A DNA stretch of 64,000 nucleotides, taken from NCBI GenBank assembly GCA_964394085.1, contig CAYMWF010000011.1, positions 27,926 through 91,925 on the forward strand. The letters are read 5' to 3'. The notes under the pieces are model-generated. The model had not been told where the DNA came from. It did not search any database and worked only from the letters and a program-made list of their open reading frames with translations. Of this stretch, positions 54,067 to 62,652 are shown piece after piece. The DNA comes from CAYMWF01 sp964394085 [NCBI: uncultured Gemmatimonadota bacterium]. GTDB taxonomy: Bacteria; GCA-2686955; CAYMWF01. The position numbers and the translations under genes were made by a program. Position 1 is the first letter of the stretch, and every line of letters begins with the position of its first letter.

Positions 54067-56289
54067 TCAGGGGCGGGATTCACCCTCCCGGCTGTCCGCA
54101 GAACCGGAATTCCGCTCAGCAGGATCGCCGGGATTGTCGTCTTCTGCGATCGGAACGGCCGTATCGGCTGTTTCATCCTCTACCCCTGCTGAAACTCCGG
54201 CAGCGGGAACGTCCCCGTCAGGCTCCGCTTCCTCCGCATCGAGATCGGCGATCTCCGCGGTCGAGGGATCGGTCTTACCGGAATCTCCTTCCATATCCTC
54301 CGGGTGATCGCCGTTCGGAGAACTCTTCTCTCCGCTGGAAGGAGGATCCGGCAGTTCCTTATGCTGAAGTATCAACCTGATGTCGGCTCCCGTAATACAT
54401 TCCCTCTCCAGAAGTTTGTCCGCGATGGCGTGCAATATGTCGATTTCCGCTTCCAGAATAGCGTTTGCGCGATCGTTCCCGCTGGTTACAAGTCTTCTGA
54501 CTTCCTTGTCGATATTGACGGCGGTCTGCTCGCTGTAGTCGCGGTGGGTCGCGATCTCCCGTCCCAGGAAGATTTCTTCCTGTTTCTTACCGAAGGTCAG
54601 CGGCCCCATCGTATCGCTCATCCCCCATTCGCAGACCATCTTGCGCGCGAGCCCGGATGCCTGCTCTATATCGTTCGCGGAACCATTGGTGGTTTTCTCG
54701 AAAATCAGCGTTTCGGCGGCTCTTCCGCCGAGCATGGTTGCGAGAAGACCCATGTAGTATTCTTTGGTTCGCAGATATTTTTCGTCTATGGGCAGGTGCT
54801 GGGTTACGCCGAGAGCCCGGCCGCGCGGAATTATGCTGACCTTGTGGACAGGGTCCATACCCGGAATTTTGCTGGTTACAAGTGCGTGCCCGGCCTCATG
54901 ATACGCGATTACCTTCTTTTCTTCTTCGCTGATGAGAAGACTTTTACGCTCCGTTCCCATGAGCACCTTGTCCCGGGCATCCTCGAAATCGATCATCTCT
55001 ACGGATTTCTTGCCGCGACGGGCGGCGAGAAGCGCCGCTTCATTCACCATGCTGGCGATATCCGCCCCGGAGAAGCCGGGGGTTCCGCGGGCCAGCACCG
55101 AGAAATCCACGTTCTCGTCGACCGGAATTTCCCTTACATGCACTTTCACGATACCGAGCCGTCCGGTCAGGTCGGGCCTGTCGACGACGATCTGGCGATC
55201 GAACCTGCCGGGCCGCAGCAACGCGGGGTCGAGCACATCGGGCCGGTTGGTGGCGGCGACGAGAATGACGCCTTCGTTCGAGTCGAAACCGTCCATTTCA
55301 ACCAGAAGCTGGTTGAGGGTCTGCTCCCTCTCATCATGCCCCCCGCCGAGCCCTGCGCCGCGGTGGCGCCCCACCGCGTCGATTTCGTCTATGAATATTA
55401 TGCACGGGGCATTCTTCTTGCCCTGCTCGAAAAGATCGCGGACCCGCGAGGCGCCGACACCTACGAACATCTCGACGAAATCGGAGCCGCTCATGCTGAA
55501 AAACGGAACGCCGGCCTCACCTGCGATAGCCCGTGCAAGGAGCGTTTTCCCCGTCCCCGGGGGGCCGAGAAGCAGCGCTCCCTTGGGAATCTTGCCGCCG
55601 AGCTTCTGGAATTTGGCGGGATCTTTGAGAAACTCGATGATTTCCTGGACTTCTTCCTTGGCTTCATCGATGCCGGCGACATCCTTGAAGGTTACATCCG
55701 GTTTATCCTCGGTGAGAAGTTTCGCCTTGCTCTTGCCGAAGGAGAACGCCCTGTTGCCGCCTCCCTGCATCTGGCGCATAAGGAAAAGCCAGAGCAGCAG
55801 GAAGAAGACGATAGGGAGATATGCCCAGAGGCCGCCCCACCATTTCGAAACGGGAGGCTTGACTTCGATTTCAACCCCGGCGTCGGTAGATCGTAATTTT
55901 TCCACCAGCTGCCAGAAATCCATCTCCGGGGCCGATGTCTTGAATTTTCTGGATGCCAGGACGCTGGTGTCATCCTCCTGCACCACCGCTCCCTTGAACG
56001 AGCCTGTAATTTCGCGACCGTCAAGGTGAACCTTCTCTACGCGACCCGCTTCTACTTCCGCGAGGAACTCGGTAAACTTCAGGATTTTTATGTTTGTCTG
56101 CTCCCCCTGAAAAAGATTATATGCGAGAAGCGACATCAGAATTATGGCGAACCAGAATGCAAGAGTCCTGGAGCCGCCGCCGAACGCCGGAAGATTCGGC
56201 TTCAACCCTTTGCCGCCGTCGCCTTCTTTTTTACCGAGGGGGCGCTTACCGCCGGAAGCCCCGCCCGATTTCTTACTTTGCGAGCCCAT
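54067..56289 (-). CDS. ftsH: ATP-dependent zinc metalloprotease FtsH
   Basis: 740 residues. TM1 ([18 protein letters not shown]), a periplasmic domain, TM2 ([20 protein letters not shown]), then AAA+ with Walker [14 protein letters not shown], Walker [12 protein letters not shown], the pore loop [10 protein letters not shown], the [22 protein letters not shown] and the zinc site AYHEAGHA. The C-terminal tail of about 100 residues after [13 protein letters not shown] is long, acidic and low in complexity, unlike most FtsH tails. It degrades membrane and regulatory proteins. The ATG follows AAAAGGATTATAG. It sits between hpt and folP in the conserved order. Confidence 0.96.
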   Translation of the reverse strand: MGSQSKKSGGASGGKRPLGKKEGDGGKGLKPNLPAFGGGSRTLAFWFAIILMSLLAYNLFQGEQTNIKILKFTEFLAEVEAGRVEKVHLDGREITGSFKGAVVQEDDTSVLASRKFKTSAPEMDFWQLVEKLRSTDAGVEIEVKPPVSKWWGGLWAYLPIVFFLLLWLFLMRQMQGGGNRAFSFGKSKAKLLTEDKPDVTFKDVAGIDEAKEEVQEIIEFLKDPAKFQKLGGKIPKGALLLGPPGTGKTLLARAIAGEAGVPFFSMSGSDFVEMFVGVGASRVRDLFEQGKKNAPCIIFIDEIDAVGRHRGAGLGGGHDEREQTLNQLLVEMDGFDSNEGVILVAATNRPDVLDPALLRPGRFDRQIVVDRPDLTGRLGIVKVHVREIPVDENVDFSVLARGTPGFSGADIASMVNEAALLAARRGKKSVEMIDFEDARDKVLMGTERKSLLISEEEKKVIAYHEAGHALVTSKIPGMDPVHKVSIIPRGRALGVTQHLPIDEKYLRTKEYYMGLLATMLGGRAAETLIFEKTTNGSANDIEQASGLARKMVCEWGMSDTMGPLTFGKKQEEIFLGREIATHRDYSEQTAVNIDKEVRRLVTSGNDRANAILEAEIDILHAIADKLLERECITGADIRLILQHKELPDPPSSGEKSSPNGDHPEDMEGDSGKTDPSTAEIADLDAEEAEPDGDVPAAGVSAGVEDETADTAVPIAEDDNPGDPAERNSGSADSREGESRP

Positions 56290-56304
56290 CTATAATCCTT
56301 TTGT

Positions 56305-56832
56305 CTATTCAAATTCGATAAAGCAGATATCAGGAAGATTCCTGAGACGCTCTTCATAGTCGAGCCCATAGCCGACTACGAACCTGTCGGGGATTTCGAA
56401 CCCCAGGTACTTGACGTCCGTAACCTTTCTTCGTTCCTTTTCTTTATTTAATAAAGCACAAACGCATATCGAAGCGGGTTTACGGAGCTTGAGATGCTCG
56501 AGAACATAGTGGAGGGTCATGCCGGTATCGTAGATATCTTCAACGACAATGATGTCCCGGTTGAAGATGTTGGTCGAGATATCGCTCAGTATCCTGACGT
56601 TTCCCGTGCTTCTCGTCGTACCCTGGTACGACGACACCATCATGAAGTCAATGGAGTGAGGGCATTCTATCGAACGTACCAGATCCGCCAGAAATATCGT
56701 GCCGCCTTTGAGCACCGTAACCAGGATCGGGTCTTTGTCGATATAATCCTTCGTTATTGCGGCACCGAGCTCTCTCACCCTGTCGGCTATCTCTTCACGG
56801 GATATAAAAACTTTAAGGTTGTACGGTTTCAT
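56305..56832 (-). CDS. hpt: Hypoxanthine phosphoribosyltransferase
   Basis: 175 residues. The PRPP-binding motif is IIVVEDIYDTGMTLHYVLEH. The flexible loop MMVSSYQGTTRSTGNVRI and the purine-binding KYLGFEIPDRFVVGYGLDY are typical. It salvages hypoxanthine/guanine to IMP/GMP, complementing GuaB and PurC encoded elsewhere in the window. It lies 15 bases before ftsH on the same strand. Confidence 0.95.
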   Translation of the reverse strand: MKPYNLKVFISREEIADRVRELGAAITKDYIDKDPILVTVLKGGTIFLADLVRSIECPHSIDFMMVSSYQGTTRSTGNVRILSDISTNIFNRDIIVVEDIYDTGMTLHYVLEHLKLRKPASICVCALLNKEKERRKVTDVKYLGFEIPDRFVVGYGLDYEERLRNLPDICFIEFE

Positions 56833-56948
56833 CTGTTATCCGGTTTGAAAAATTTCAGATTATTGAATTTTCTGCGTCCCGTCCCGTTCAGTATACCACG
56901 GACTTCGTCAGATTGAAAGTACCCCGGCGGCCGGAATAAATCAAATAC

Positions 56949-56971
56949 CTTTTTCCGCGCGGGGTAAAAAG
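56949..56971 (-). terminator. Possible hairpin between tilS and hpt
   Basis: CTTTTTACCCCGCG pairs imperfectly with CGCGGAAAAAG on the minus strand, and the following TATTTGATTT is U-rich. The tilS-hpt gap (196 bases) holds nothing else recognisable. Confidence 0.35.
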
Positions 56972-57028
56972 CTGAAATACAGCCGTCATACGAATCATAC
57001 ACCTCATTTAAGCGGCAGCATCAGCATT

Positions 57029-58546
57029 TTACACCGTTTTCGGCTCGAGGACGAACAGAAGGTAAGATTCTCCGGGCGAAGGGGGTTCCACCCGGTTATC
57101 GCGTTCATGACCTGCCACCCAGAAGATCCCCCCGCCGTCTTCTATCACCGGAACATCAGCCCTGAGCCGGAGGGGAACTTTCCTGTCCATCAGAAAACGC
57201 CTTACTTTCTTCCTGCCGCCGAGGCCGAACGGTTCGAAGACATCGCCGCTTTTTATCCTTCTGAACGAAAAGGGAAACTCGACGGAGGCGGACCGGACGA
57301 AAAGGCGGCTGCGGTCAGACCCGGCCGGCATCCGAAAACCGGCCGGCGCCTCGTGACGCATAACGGTAAGGTCACCCGCAAAGGTTTCGAAGCGTCCCGG
57401 GCCCGTGATAACGATCGGCTCCTCCTCCTTCCCGGGATCCTGCCCCGGATCCGCCTCATCCGTGTGATGCCGCGCCGGGAAACTCCGAGACGAAACACCG
57501 GGGCGGGGCGACTTTCCTCTTCCGGCGGCGGCAGCGGCTTTTTCGATGAGGATCCGGTCGTATTCCCGGGCGACGCGAACGCCGCCGGTAAGTGTAAGCT
57601 CCGCGGAACCTCCTTCACGTAAAGCGAGGTCTGCGGCCTGTTCGAGATGGGCCGCTTCGATATCCGCGCCGGTTCCCAGGATTTCCGCCAAAGCCGCGTG
57701 AAGAATCAGCTTAATCCGCGCTCTGCCCAGGGGACGAATAACCTTCAGATCAAGCTCCATCGACGAACCGGGCAGCCTCGTCGATGCGGATTCGAGATCC
57801 GAAGCGGTCAGTTCGCGAAGGATCGAGGCGTTTTCAGAGGCCAGGAGAGCCGACCGGGCGAGGATTTTTTCCACGCCGGCACCGAAATTTTCCGACAGGA
57901 AGGGGAGCAGCAGACGCCGTATCCTGTTGCGTTTGAAACGGATATCGGCATTCGTCGCATCCACCCTGTGATCCAGCTTCATTACCCGGACGATTTCCGC
58001 GACATCTTCTCCCGACAGGCAGAGCATCGGCCGGATCAGGGGCAGTCCGGATTCGGGGGCCGGGGCCAGGGGGCGGATCCCGCCCAGCCCCGCGAACGAC
58101 GTTCCCCTCAACAGGTTGAGCAGCAGGGTTTCGGCGAGATCGCCTCCATGGTGGCCCGTGGCGAGGACGTCCGCCTTCCATTCCGACGCGAACCGCCCCA
58201 GCTCCCGGTACCTTCTTATACGGGCGGCTTCTTCGAGAGAGCCTTCAGCCGCCAGGGAAAGCTCCCCGCTTTCCAGGGTCGAACAGAAGAAGGGAATCCC
58301 GGCGGAGGCGGCCAGCCCGGCGCAGAATTTTTCATCTTCCAGGGAGGCGTCTCCCCTGAGAGAGTGGTTGACGTGACCCGCAGCGAGGGCCAGGTTGTGG
58401 GAAGAACCGAAACGGCGGAACAGGCGCAGGAGAAGCGTCGAATCCGCCCCCCCGGAAATTGCGACCAGCACCCGCTCTCCACCCGCAAGGAGGCCGTGCC
58501 GCCTGCTGAAGGCGGAAACCAGTCTGAATGCGCGCTCAAAATCCAT
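57029..58546 (-). CDS. tilS: tRNA(Ile)-lysidine synthetase
   Basis: 505 residues. The PP-loop VLVAISGGADSTLLLRLF is followed by HVNHSLRGDASLEDEKFC, ATGHHGGDLAETLLLNLLRG and RFKRNRIRRLLLPFL, all TilS signatures. The C-terminal TilS domain ends with FGLGGRKKVRRFLMDRKVPL and GIFWVAGHERDNRV. The enzyme adds lysine to C34 of tRNA-Ile(CAU) so that it reads AUA. A tRNA with anticodon CAU lies 49 bases upstream on the same strand. The ATG at 58546 is chosen over the in-frame TTG at 58561. Confidence 0.93.
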   Translation of the reverse strand: MDFERAFRLVSAFSRRHGLLAGGERVLVAISGGADSTLLLRLFRRFGSSHNLALAAGHVNHSLRGDASLEDEKFCAGLAASAGIPFFCSTLESGELSLAAEGSLEEAARIRRYRELGRFASEWKADVLATGHHGGDLAETLLLNLLRGTSFAGLGGIRPLAPAPESGLPLIRPMLCLSGEDVAEIVRVMKLDHRVDATNADIRFKRNRIRRLLLPFLSENFGAGVEKILARSALLASENASILRELTASDLESASTRLPGSSMELDLKVIRPLGRARIKLILHAALAEILGTGADIEAAHLEQAADLALREGGSAELTLTGGVRVAREYDRILIEKAAAAAGRGKSPRPGVSSRSFPARHHTDEADPGQDPGKEEEPIVITGPGRFETFAGDLTVMRHEAPAGFRMPAGSDRSRLFVRSASVEFPFSFRRIKSGDVFEPFGLGGRKKVRRFLMDRKVPLRLRADVPVIEDGGGIFWVAGHERDNRVEPPSPGESYLLFVLEPKTV

Positions 58547-58595
58547 AGCAGCAATTGACAAAAAAAAGGGCCTTCCGTCAAGAAGACCGTAGAAT

Positions 58596-58672
58596 TGGTA
58601 CCGGTGCAGGGACTCGAACCCCGGACACGTGGATTATGATTCCACTGCTCTAACCAGCTGAGCTACACCGGC
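58596..58672 (-). tRNA. tRNA with anticodon CAU (elongator Met or Ile2)
   Basis: Read on the minus strand from 58672, 77 bases fold into a full cloverleaf with an encoded CCA. The acceptor stem is GCCGGTG with CACCGGT (first pair G-U). The D arm is GCTC-AGCTGGTTA-GAGC. The anticodon arm is GTGGA-ATCATAA-TCCAC and the T arm is CGGGG-TTCGAGT-CCCTG. The anticodon stem lacks the three G-C pairs of initiator tRNA, so it is elongator Met or lysidine-requiring Ile2. The two cannot be separated safely by eye. The position beside tilS makes Ile2 attractive. Confidence 0.92.
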
Positions 58673-58905
58673 AAATTATCATCCGGATCGGCGGATGAAA
58701 AATATGCGAACCGGGTGCTTTTGTCAATTCAAATGTATTCAGTATCGCTGAAAATCGCACCCCTGGTAAAAACCGAGTGGAAAACGGACAGGTTCAAATG
58801 TAAGCTGTTCTTTTCAGGCCGAAGGTTAATCCCTGCGGGGGTGACCCCCGAAGCGGATACATGCTCCGGTATCCTTGTACGTCTCGGTTTCAGCGGGTTT
58901 GGCAA

Positions 58906-60057
58906 ATGCACGAAGTAACGGTCCACAGGATTGCGGAATACGACCGGAAGCGGATCCGGGAGATGCTCGAAAAACCGGTGGCGGCGGCTTGCCGCAACTA
59001 TGGAATCGGGCGGGGCGACAAGGTGCTGCTGAAACCGAACCTGCTGGGCGGGTGGGCTCCCGGAAAAGGGGTGACCACGCACCCGGAAATCGTGGCCGCC
59101 GCGGCCGGGCTCCTGGCGGATGCGGGCGCTTCTCTTCAGATCGGCGATTCCCCGGGGGAGACCTCGAAACTGGAAGAAATCCTGGAAAAAACAGGGATAG
59201 CCGGGGTCGTGGCGGAATTCGGTATACGGGTCGTTGAATTCGAAAAAGCCGGAGTCAGAGCTTTTACTTCGCGGGAAGGCAGGATTTACCGTCCGACCGC
59301 CGCTGTTTTCGAGGTCGACGCGATTATCAACCTGGCGAAAATGAAAACCCACGTCCTGACCATGTATACGGGCGCCGTCAAGAACCTCTACGGCTGCATT
59401 CCGGGCATGGCCAAATCGGATCTGCATCGCGATTCCCCCGGCCCGGCGGCGTTCTCCGCCCACATCCGCGACATATACAGGTTCATCGAGCCGCGAATCG
59501 CCCTTCACGTGGTCGACGGCATCCTCGGCATGGACAGGCTCGGACCGGCCGCCGGACGGCCGAATCGTTTCGGCCTTCTGTTCGCCGCCGAAAACGGAGT
59601 CGCCCTCGATTTCACGGTTGCCGCCGCCTTCGGTTTCGACCCGGCTTCGGTGCTGCACCTCCTGGACCTGGGAGTGTCTCCGGAAGATGTGGATCCCGGT
59701 CCCGGCGGAAAATTCGAAGATTTCCGGGCGCCTGAAGCCGATATCAGGGAAATTCTTCTTTACAACCGGGTGGCTTCCAATATCCCGCCCTTCTTTTTGA
59801 AGTTCTACAAGCGGTTGATCTGGTCAAGGCCCGTGGTGGAGCCGGCAGGCTGCGATTCATGCGGCGTCTGTATCGAAAGATGCCCCGTCTCGGTTATCGA
59901 CCTGGTACAGGGCAGGGCTTCCATAGATCACACCGGCTGCATCAAGTGCTTATGCTGTTATGAACTCTGCCCGCAGGGAAACGTGACCTTCGAGCATAGT
60001 CCGGCAAAACGTTACGGCAGAAAAGCAAAGAAGATTCTTGCGGCATTGCGCCGCTGA
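58906..60057 (+). CDS. DUF362 protein with two C-terminal 4Fe-4S motifs
   Basis: 383 residues. The DUF362 domain (about 1-290) includes DKVLLKPNLLGGWAPGKGVT, the TTHPEIV segment, NLAKMKTHVLTMYTGAVKNL and VVDGILGMDRLGP. The C-terminal ferredoxin part has CDSCGVCIERCPVSVIDL and CIKCLCCYELCP, enough for two [4Fe-4S] clusters. DUF362 iron-sulfur proteins are thought to transfer electrons, with unknown partners. The ATG at 58906 matches the family start MHEVTVHRI, but no ribosome site is visible. It diverges from the tRNA/tilS group. Confidence 0.82.
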   Translation: MHEVTVHRIAEYDRKRIREMLEKPVAAACRNYGIGRGDKVLLKPNLLGGWAPGKGVTTHPEIVAAAAGLLADAGASLQIGDSPGETSKLEEILEKTGIAGVVAEFGIRVVEFEKAGVRAFTSREGRIYRPTAAVFEVDAIINLAKMKTHVLTMYTGAVKNLYGCIPGMAKSDLHRDSPGPAAFSAHIRDIYRFIEPRIALHVVDGILGMDRLGPAAGRPNRFGLLFAAENGVALDFTVAAAFGFDPASVLHLLDLGVSPEDVDPGPGGKFEDFRAPEADIREILLYNRVASNIPPFFLKFYKRLIWSRPVVEPAGCDSCGVCIERCPVSVIDLVQGRASIDHTGCIKCLCCYELCPQGNVTFEHSPAKRYGRKAKKILAALRR

Positions 60058-60220
60058 AGCGGGAAAGCCTGCAGAAAAGCCCGGCGGAGGAACCGGCGCT
60101 GAAAACGGGCGGGTCCGGAAATACCGGAATAACCGGGGAACCGGAAGCAGCGGAAATCATTTGAGGCTGCTTCTTCCGGTTACGCGGGTGCGGATAAGGA
60201 ATTTTACCGAGGATTCCCGG

Positions 60221-61411
60221 TCAGGGGAGCTTAGTAAACTCGAATTCATCCCGGTTCCATACGTCCTCAGGGAAGGTCCCCGCCAGACCGCGGAAAATAT
60301 AAACCCCCGGCGGCGCCGCCGGCGGCACGTCGAGCACGAGGTGCGGCGAGAAGATCTCGAACGGGTCCAGAACGATCTCCCGCGGCCCGATATAGGCTGA
60401 AAGCACCTCCTCGCCGGGAAGCACGATGTCGACCCAGCCATCCAGGCTCAGCATTCCCGCCGTATTATTCTCCACGAAGGCCGTGACGCCGAAAGCGCCG
60501 CCCTCCGGAGGGATGACGACGGGTTCTTCATCAGGAACGAGGGTGACGGAAACAGGGGGAACAGCCCCCGAGATTCCGAAATCGAGCTCATATTCCCATA
60601 AGTCCCAGAATTGGGTCCGTAAAACCATAAAACAGGTTGCGGGTCCGGTTCCCTCGTTTACAAAAATCCCGTCATCCTCCACCGTGCCGTACGCCGCCAC
60701 ATTCAGAAGAAGCTTCAGCTCCTCGTAATTATCGTCATACAGCCTGAGAGTAACGGCCGAACCGATCTGGTCGCTCGCGGTAAAAATGCCGTGAACCGAC
60801 AGGGTGTCGCCCGCGGCGAGCTCCGTGCGGAAGTAATGATCGGTGACGCAGTCGTGGCCGGGTTCGTTCATGCTGCCGCAGAATACGTCGCCGTTCCCGA
60901 CATGAGTTGCCGTCTCCCACGAATATCCGACTTCGTTCCAGCCGATCCGGTCAATCTTGGCGACGGTTATGGAATAGGAGAAGCCCCATATCAGGGAAGC
61001 GATCCTGAACTGGGAAGGGTTGGCGCAGGGAGTCAGGTCCCCGCGGTCGTACATCCAGTCGTGCACCGGATCGTAGACCGCCGCGCAATCCCAGTTGAGC
61101 TGAAGATCCGTCTCGCTCAGAATCTCCCACTCCACGGCCGCGCCGAGGTGCGTATTGTCGGCTTCAAGGTGGAGTTCGATTTCGAGCCGCTCCGACGGGG
61201 AGGTGGAGATGTCCAGGTAGGTTTCGCTTCCGCTGTCCAGGTGGCCGCCGTAGTACAGCGTTTCGGTCGGCTCCTCCTGATCGCAGGGGCCTGCGGGAGA
61301 GGCGGCGGGATACAGGAAGAGAACAATCGCAGGGAAAACCGCGACGGGGACGAATGAAAGTAAACCGCGAAATGTGAGTCTCCTGATGATAAACCGCCTG
61401 ATGAATTTCAT
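60221..61411 (-). CDS. Secreted beta-rich protein of unknown function
   Basis: 396 residues. The N-terminus (MKFIRRFIIRRLTFRGLLSF, then VPVAVFPAIVLFLYPAASPA) is a long signal sequence. The mature part begins with a PPC-like module (YYGGHLDSGSETYLDISTSP) and a second beta module (HYFRTELAAGDTLSVHGIFT). The C-terminal 100 or so residues contain DIVLPGEEVL, PPAAPPGVYIFRGLAG and the end EFEFTKLP, similar to the tails at 16874 and 41397. The ATG at 61411 follows AAAGGAGCCACC. No enzymatic motif is seen. Confidence 0.75.
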   Translation of the reverse strand: MKFIRRFIIRRLTFRGLLSFVPVAVFPAIVLFLYPAASPAGPCDQEEPTETLYYGGHLDSGSETYLDISTSPSERLEIELHLEADNTHLGAAVEWEILSETDLQLNWDCAAVYDPVHDWMYDRGDLTPCANPSQFRIASLIWGFSYSITVAKIDRIGWNEVGYSWETATHVGNGDVFCGSMNEPGHDCVTDHYFRTELAAGDTLSVHGIFTASDQIGSAVTLRLYDDNYEELKLLLNVAAYGTVEDDGIFVNEGTGPATCFMVLRTQFWDLWEYELDFGISGAVPPVSVTLVPDEEPVVIPPEGGAFGVTAFVENNTAGMLSLDGWVDIVLPGEEVLSAYIGPREIVLDPFEIFSPHLVLDVPPAAPPGVYIFRGLAGTFPEDVWNRDEFEFTKLP

Positions 61412-61497
61412 GGTGGCTCCTTTCAAAATTCCGGATCCCGCCCGGATCATGTTTCAGTTGCGTTCATCTTCCCGCCGGTGCAGGCTTCCCGCGTGAA

Positions 61498-61842
61498 CTA
61501 TCCGCCGGCGCGTATGTTCGCGAGCGTTTTCGCGGCTTCAGGGACGAAGCCGTGCAGTTCCTCGAGCATTTTGCAGGCGTAATCATCGCACATGGCGCAG
61601 TTCGCCAGGTTCTTTTCTATGGCGCATTCCCTGATCTTACATTCGAAACAATGGCTGAACAGTTTCGTGGAGCCGCTGGAACATCCGTCGCAGTTGATGT
61701 CTCCGGGTTCGATGTTCGCCTTGTACTCCCGGGACCAGGTTTCGGCTACCGCCTTTCTCTTATCGTGATCATCCGCCTGCGTGGCGAGGTAAGCGCCGCA
61801 TTCGGAGCAAGTTATACCGCAATAAGCAATAAGGTTGTTCAT
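61498..61842 (-). CDS. DUF3795 cysteine-rich (zinc-binding) protein
   Basis: 114 residues. The start IAYCGITCSECGAYLATQAD and the later INCDGCSS, CFECKIRECAIEK and NCAMCDDYACKMLEEL give ten or more Cys in the DUF3795 arrangement. Metal binding is expected. The cellular role is unknown. It is downstream of the YtrA/SPFH promoter region on the opposite strand, with no shared transcription. Confidence 0.85.
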   Translation of the reverse strand: MNNLIAYCGITCSECGAYLATQADDHDKRKAVAETWSREYKANIEPGDINCDGCSSGSTKLFSHCFECKIRECAIEKNLANCAMCDDYACKMLEELHGFVPEAAKTLANIRAGG

Positions 61843-62186
61843 CCTGTCTCTCCTCCCGCCGGGTGAAAATACCTCGAAGAACGGCGTATTGTCGTTTCAA
61901 CCGAGAGAAAAATCCGCCGTTTTCAGGCTCTTTCCGGAAAGCTGATAATCCAGCTTGTTTTTAAGTATACAGGATCCGGCATATTCGAAACCAATCTAAA
62001 TTCAGAAAACCACGGGATCCGTTATTTCGTTCTCACCCTCCCGGCCGGGAGATCCGCCCTTTTTTCTGTACGGCAGGAGGAAGAGGAAGAGGATCATTGA
62101 TTAAATATTCAGGATTGCCGCTTAAGTGCTGCGCCGGGGGTGAAGAGATTGTGGGGATTTATTTTGCGCTGACGCGCAAAAAAAGA

Positions 62187-62215
62187 TTGACATTTATGTT
62201 TTAGTGTATTAGTCT
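62187..62215 (+). promoter_or_regulatory. Promoter of the GntR-SPFH operon
   Basis: TTGACA (62187-62192), 17-base spacer, TAGTCT (62210-62215). The weak -10 lies inside the operator, as expected for an autorepressed unit. Confidence 0.45.
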
Positions 62216-62226
62216 ATTAGTACACT
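62203..62226. promoter_or_regulatory. Palindromic operator AGTGTA-N12-TACACT
   Basis: The half-sites AGTGTA (62203-62208) and TACACT (62221-62226) are perfect inverted repeats. They overlap the -10 region, 33 bases before a YtrA-type GntR gene. The half-sites equal those I recall for YtrA of Bacillus. Confidence 0.6.
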
Positions 62227-62258
62227 AGTAAACAAGGACACAGTCGGAGGATCTTGGG

Positions 62259-62636
62259 ATGACCCTCAAATTCGAACTCGATATCAAAAGCGGGGTTCCG
62301 TTTTATCGCCAGATCATCGACCAGGTGAAATCGGCCATGGCTACCGGGCGGCTGGCGCCCGGAAACCGTCTCCCGACGGTCCGCCAGCTCGCCGTGGACC
62401 TCTCGATAAACCCCAATACCGTGAGCCGGGCCTATACCGAGCTCGAGCTTACCGGGCTCGTGGCAACCCAGATGGGTTCCGGAACTTTCATCAGCAATAA
62501 AAAAGTCGAACAGGACGAGGTGGAACGGCAGCGCCTGCTCGACCAGGTTTGTATAGAGCTGCTTTCCAGAGCTTCCTCTCACGGATTTACACTGGACGAT
62601 GTCCTTTCGAACCTCTCCGCGAGGAAGAAACCCTGA
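62259..62636 (+). CDS. GntR family transcriptional regulator, YtrA subfamily
   Basis: 125 residues. The winged helix FELDIKSGVPFYRQIIDQVK, then LAPGNRLPTVRQLAVDLSIN and PNTVSRAYTELELTGLVATQ, is followed by the short helical tail of YtrA proteins (VERQRLLDQVCIELLSRASS), with no effector domain of the FadR/HutC type. It starts with ATG after GGAGGATCTTGGG, and the operator lies just upstream, so autoregulation is likely. Its 3' end is 16 bases before the SPFH gene. YtrA regulators usually respond to cell-wall or membrane stress in operons with membrane proteins. Confidence 0.88.
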   Translation: MTLKFELDIKSGVPFYRQIIDQVKSAMATGRLAPGNRLPTVRQLAVDLSINPNTVSRAYTELELTGLVATQMGSGTFISNKKVEQDEVERQRLLDQVCIELLSRASSHGFTLDDVLSNLSARKKP

Positions 62637-62652
62637 AAAAGGAGATAGAAAA

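Larger units (their letters stand above)
61843..62258. other. Intergenic region before the GntR-SPFH pair
   Basis: 416 bases. The right end holds the promoter and operator described separately. No gene is recognised in the rest. Confidence 0.5.

Noticed and set aside
54304-55896. Plus-strand open frame opposite ftsH
   Set aside because: Shadow of ftsH, whose motifs are complete on the minus strand.
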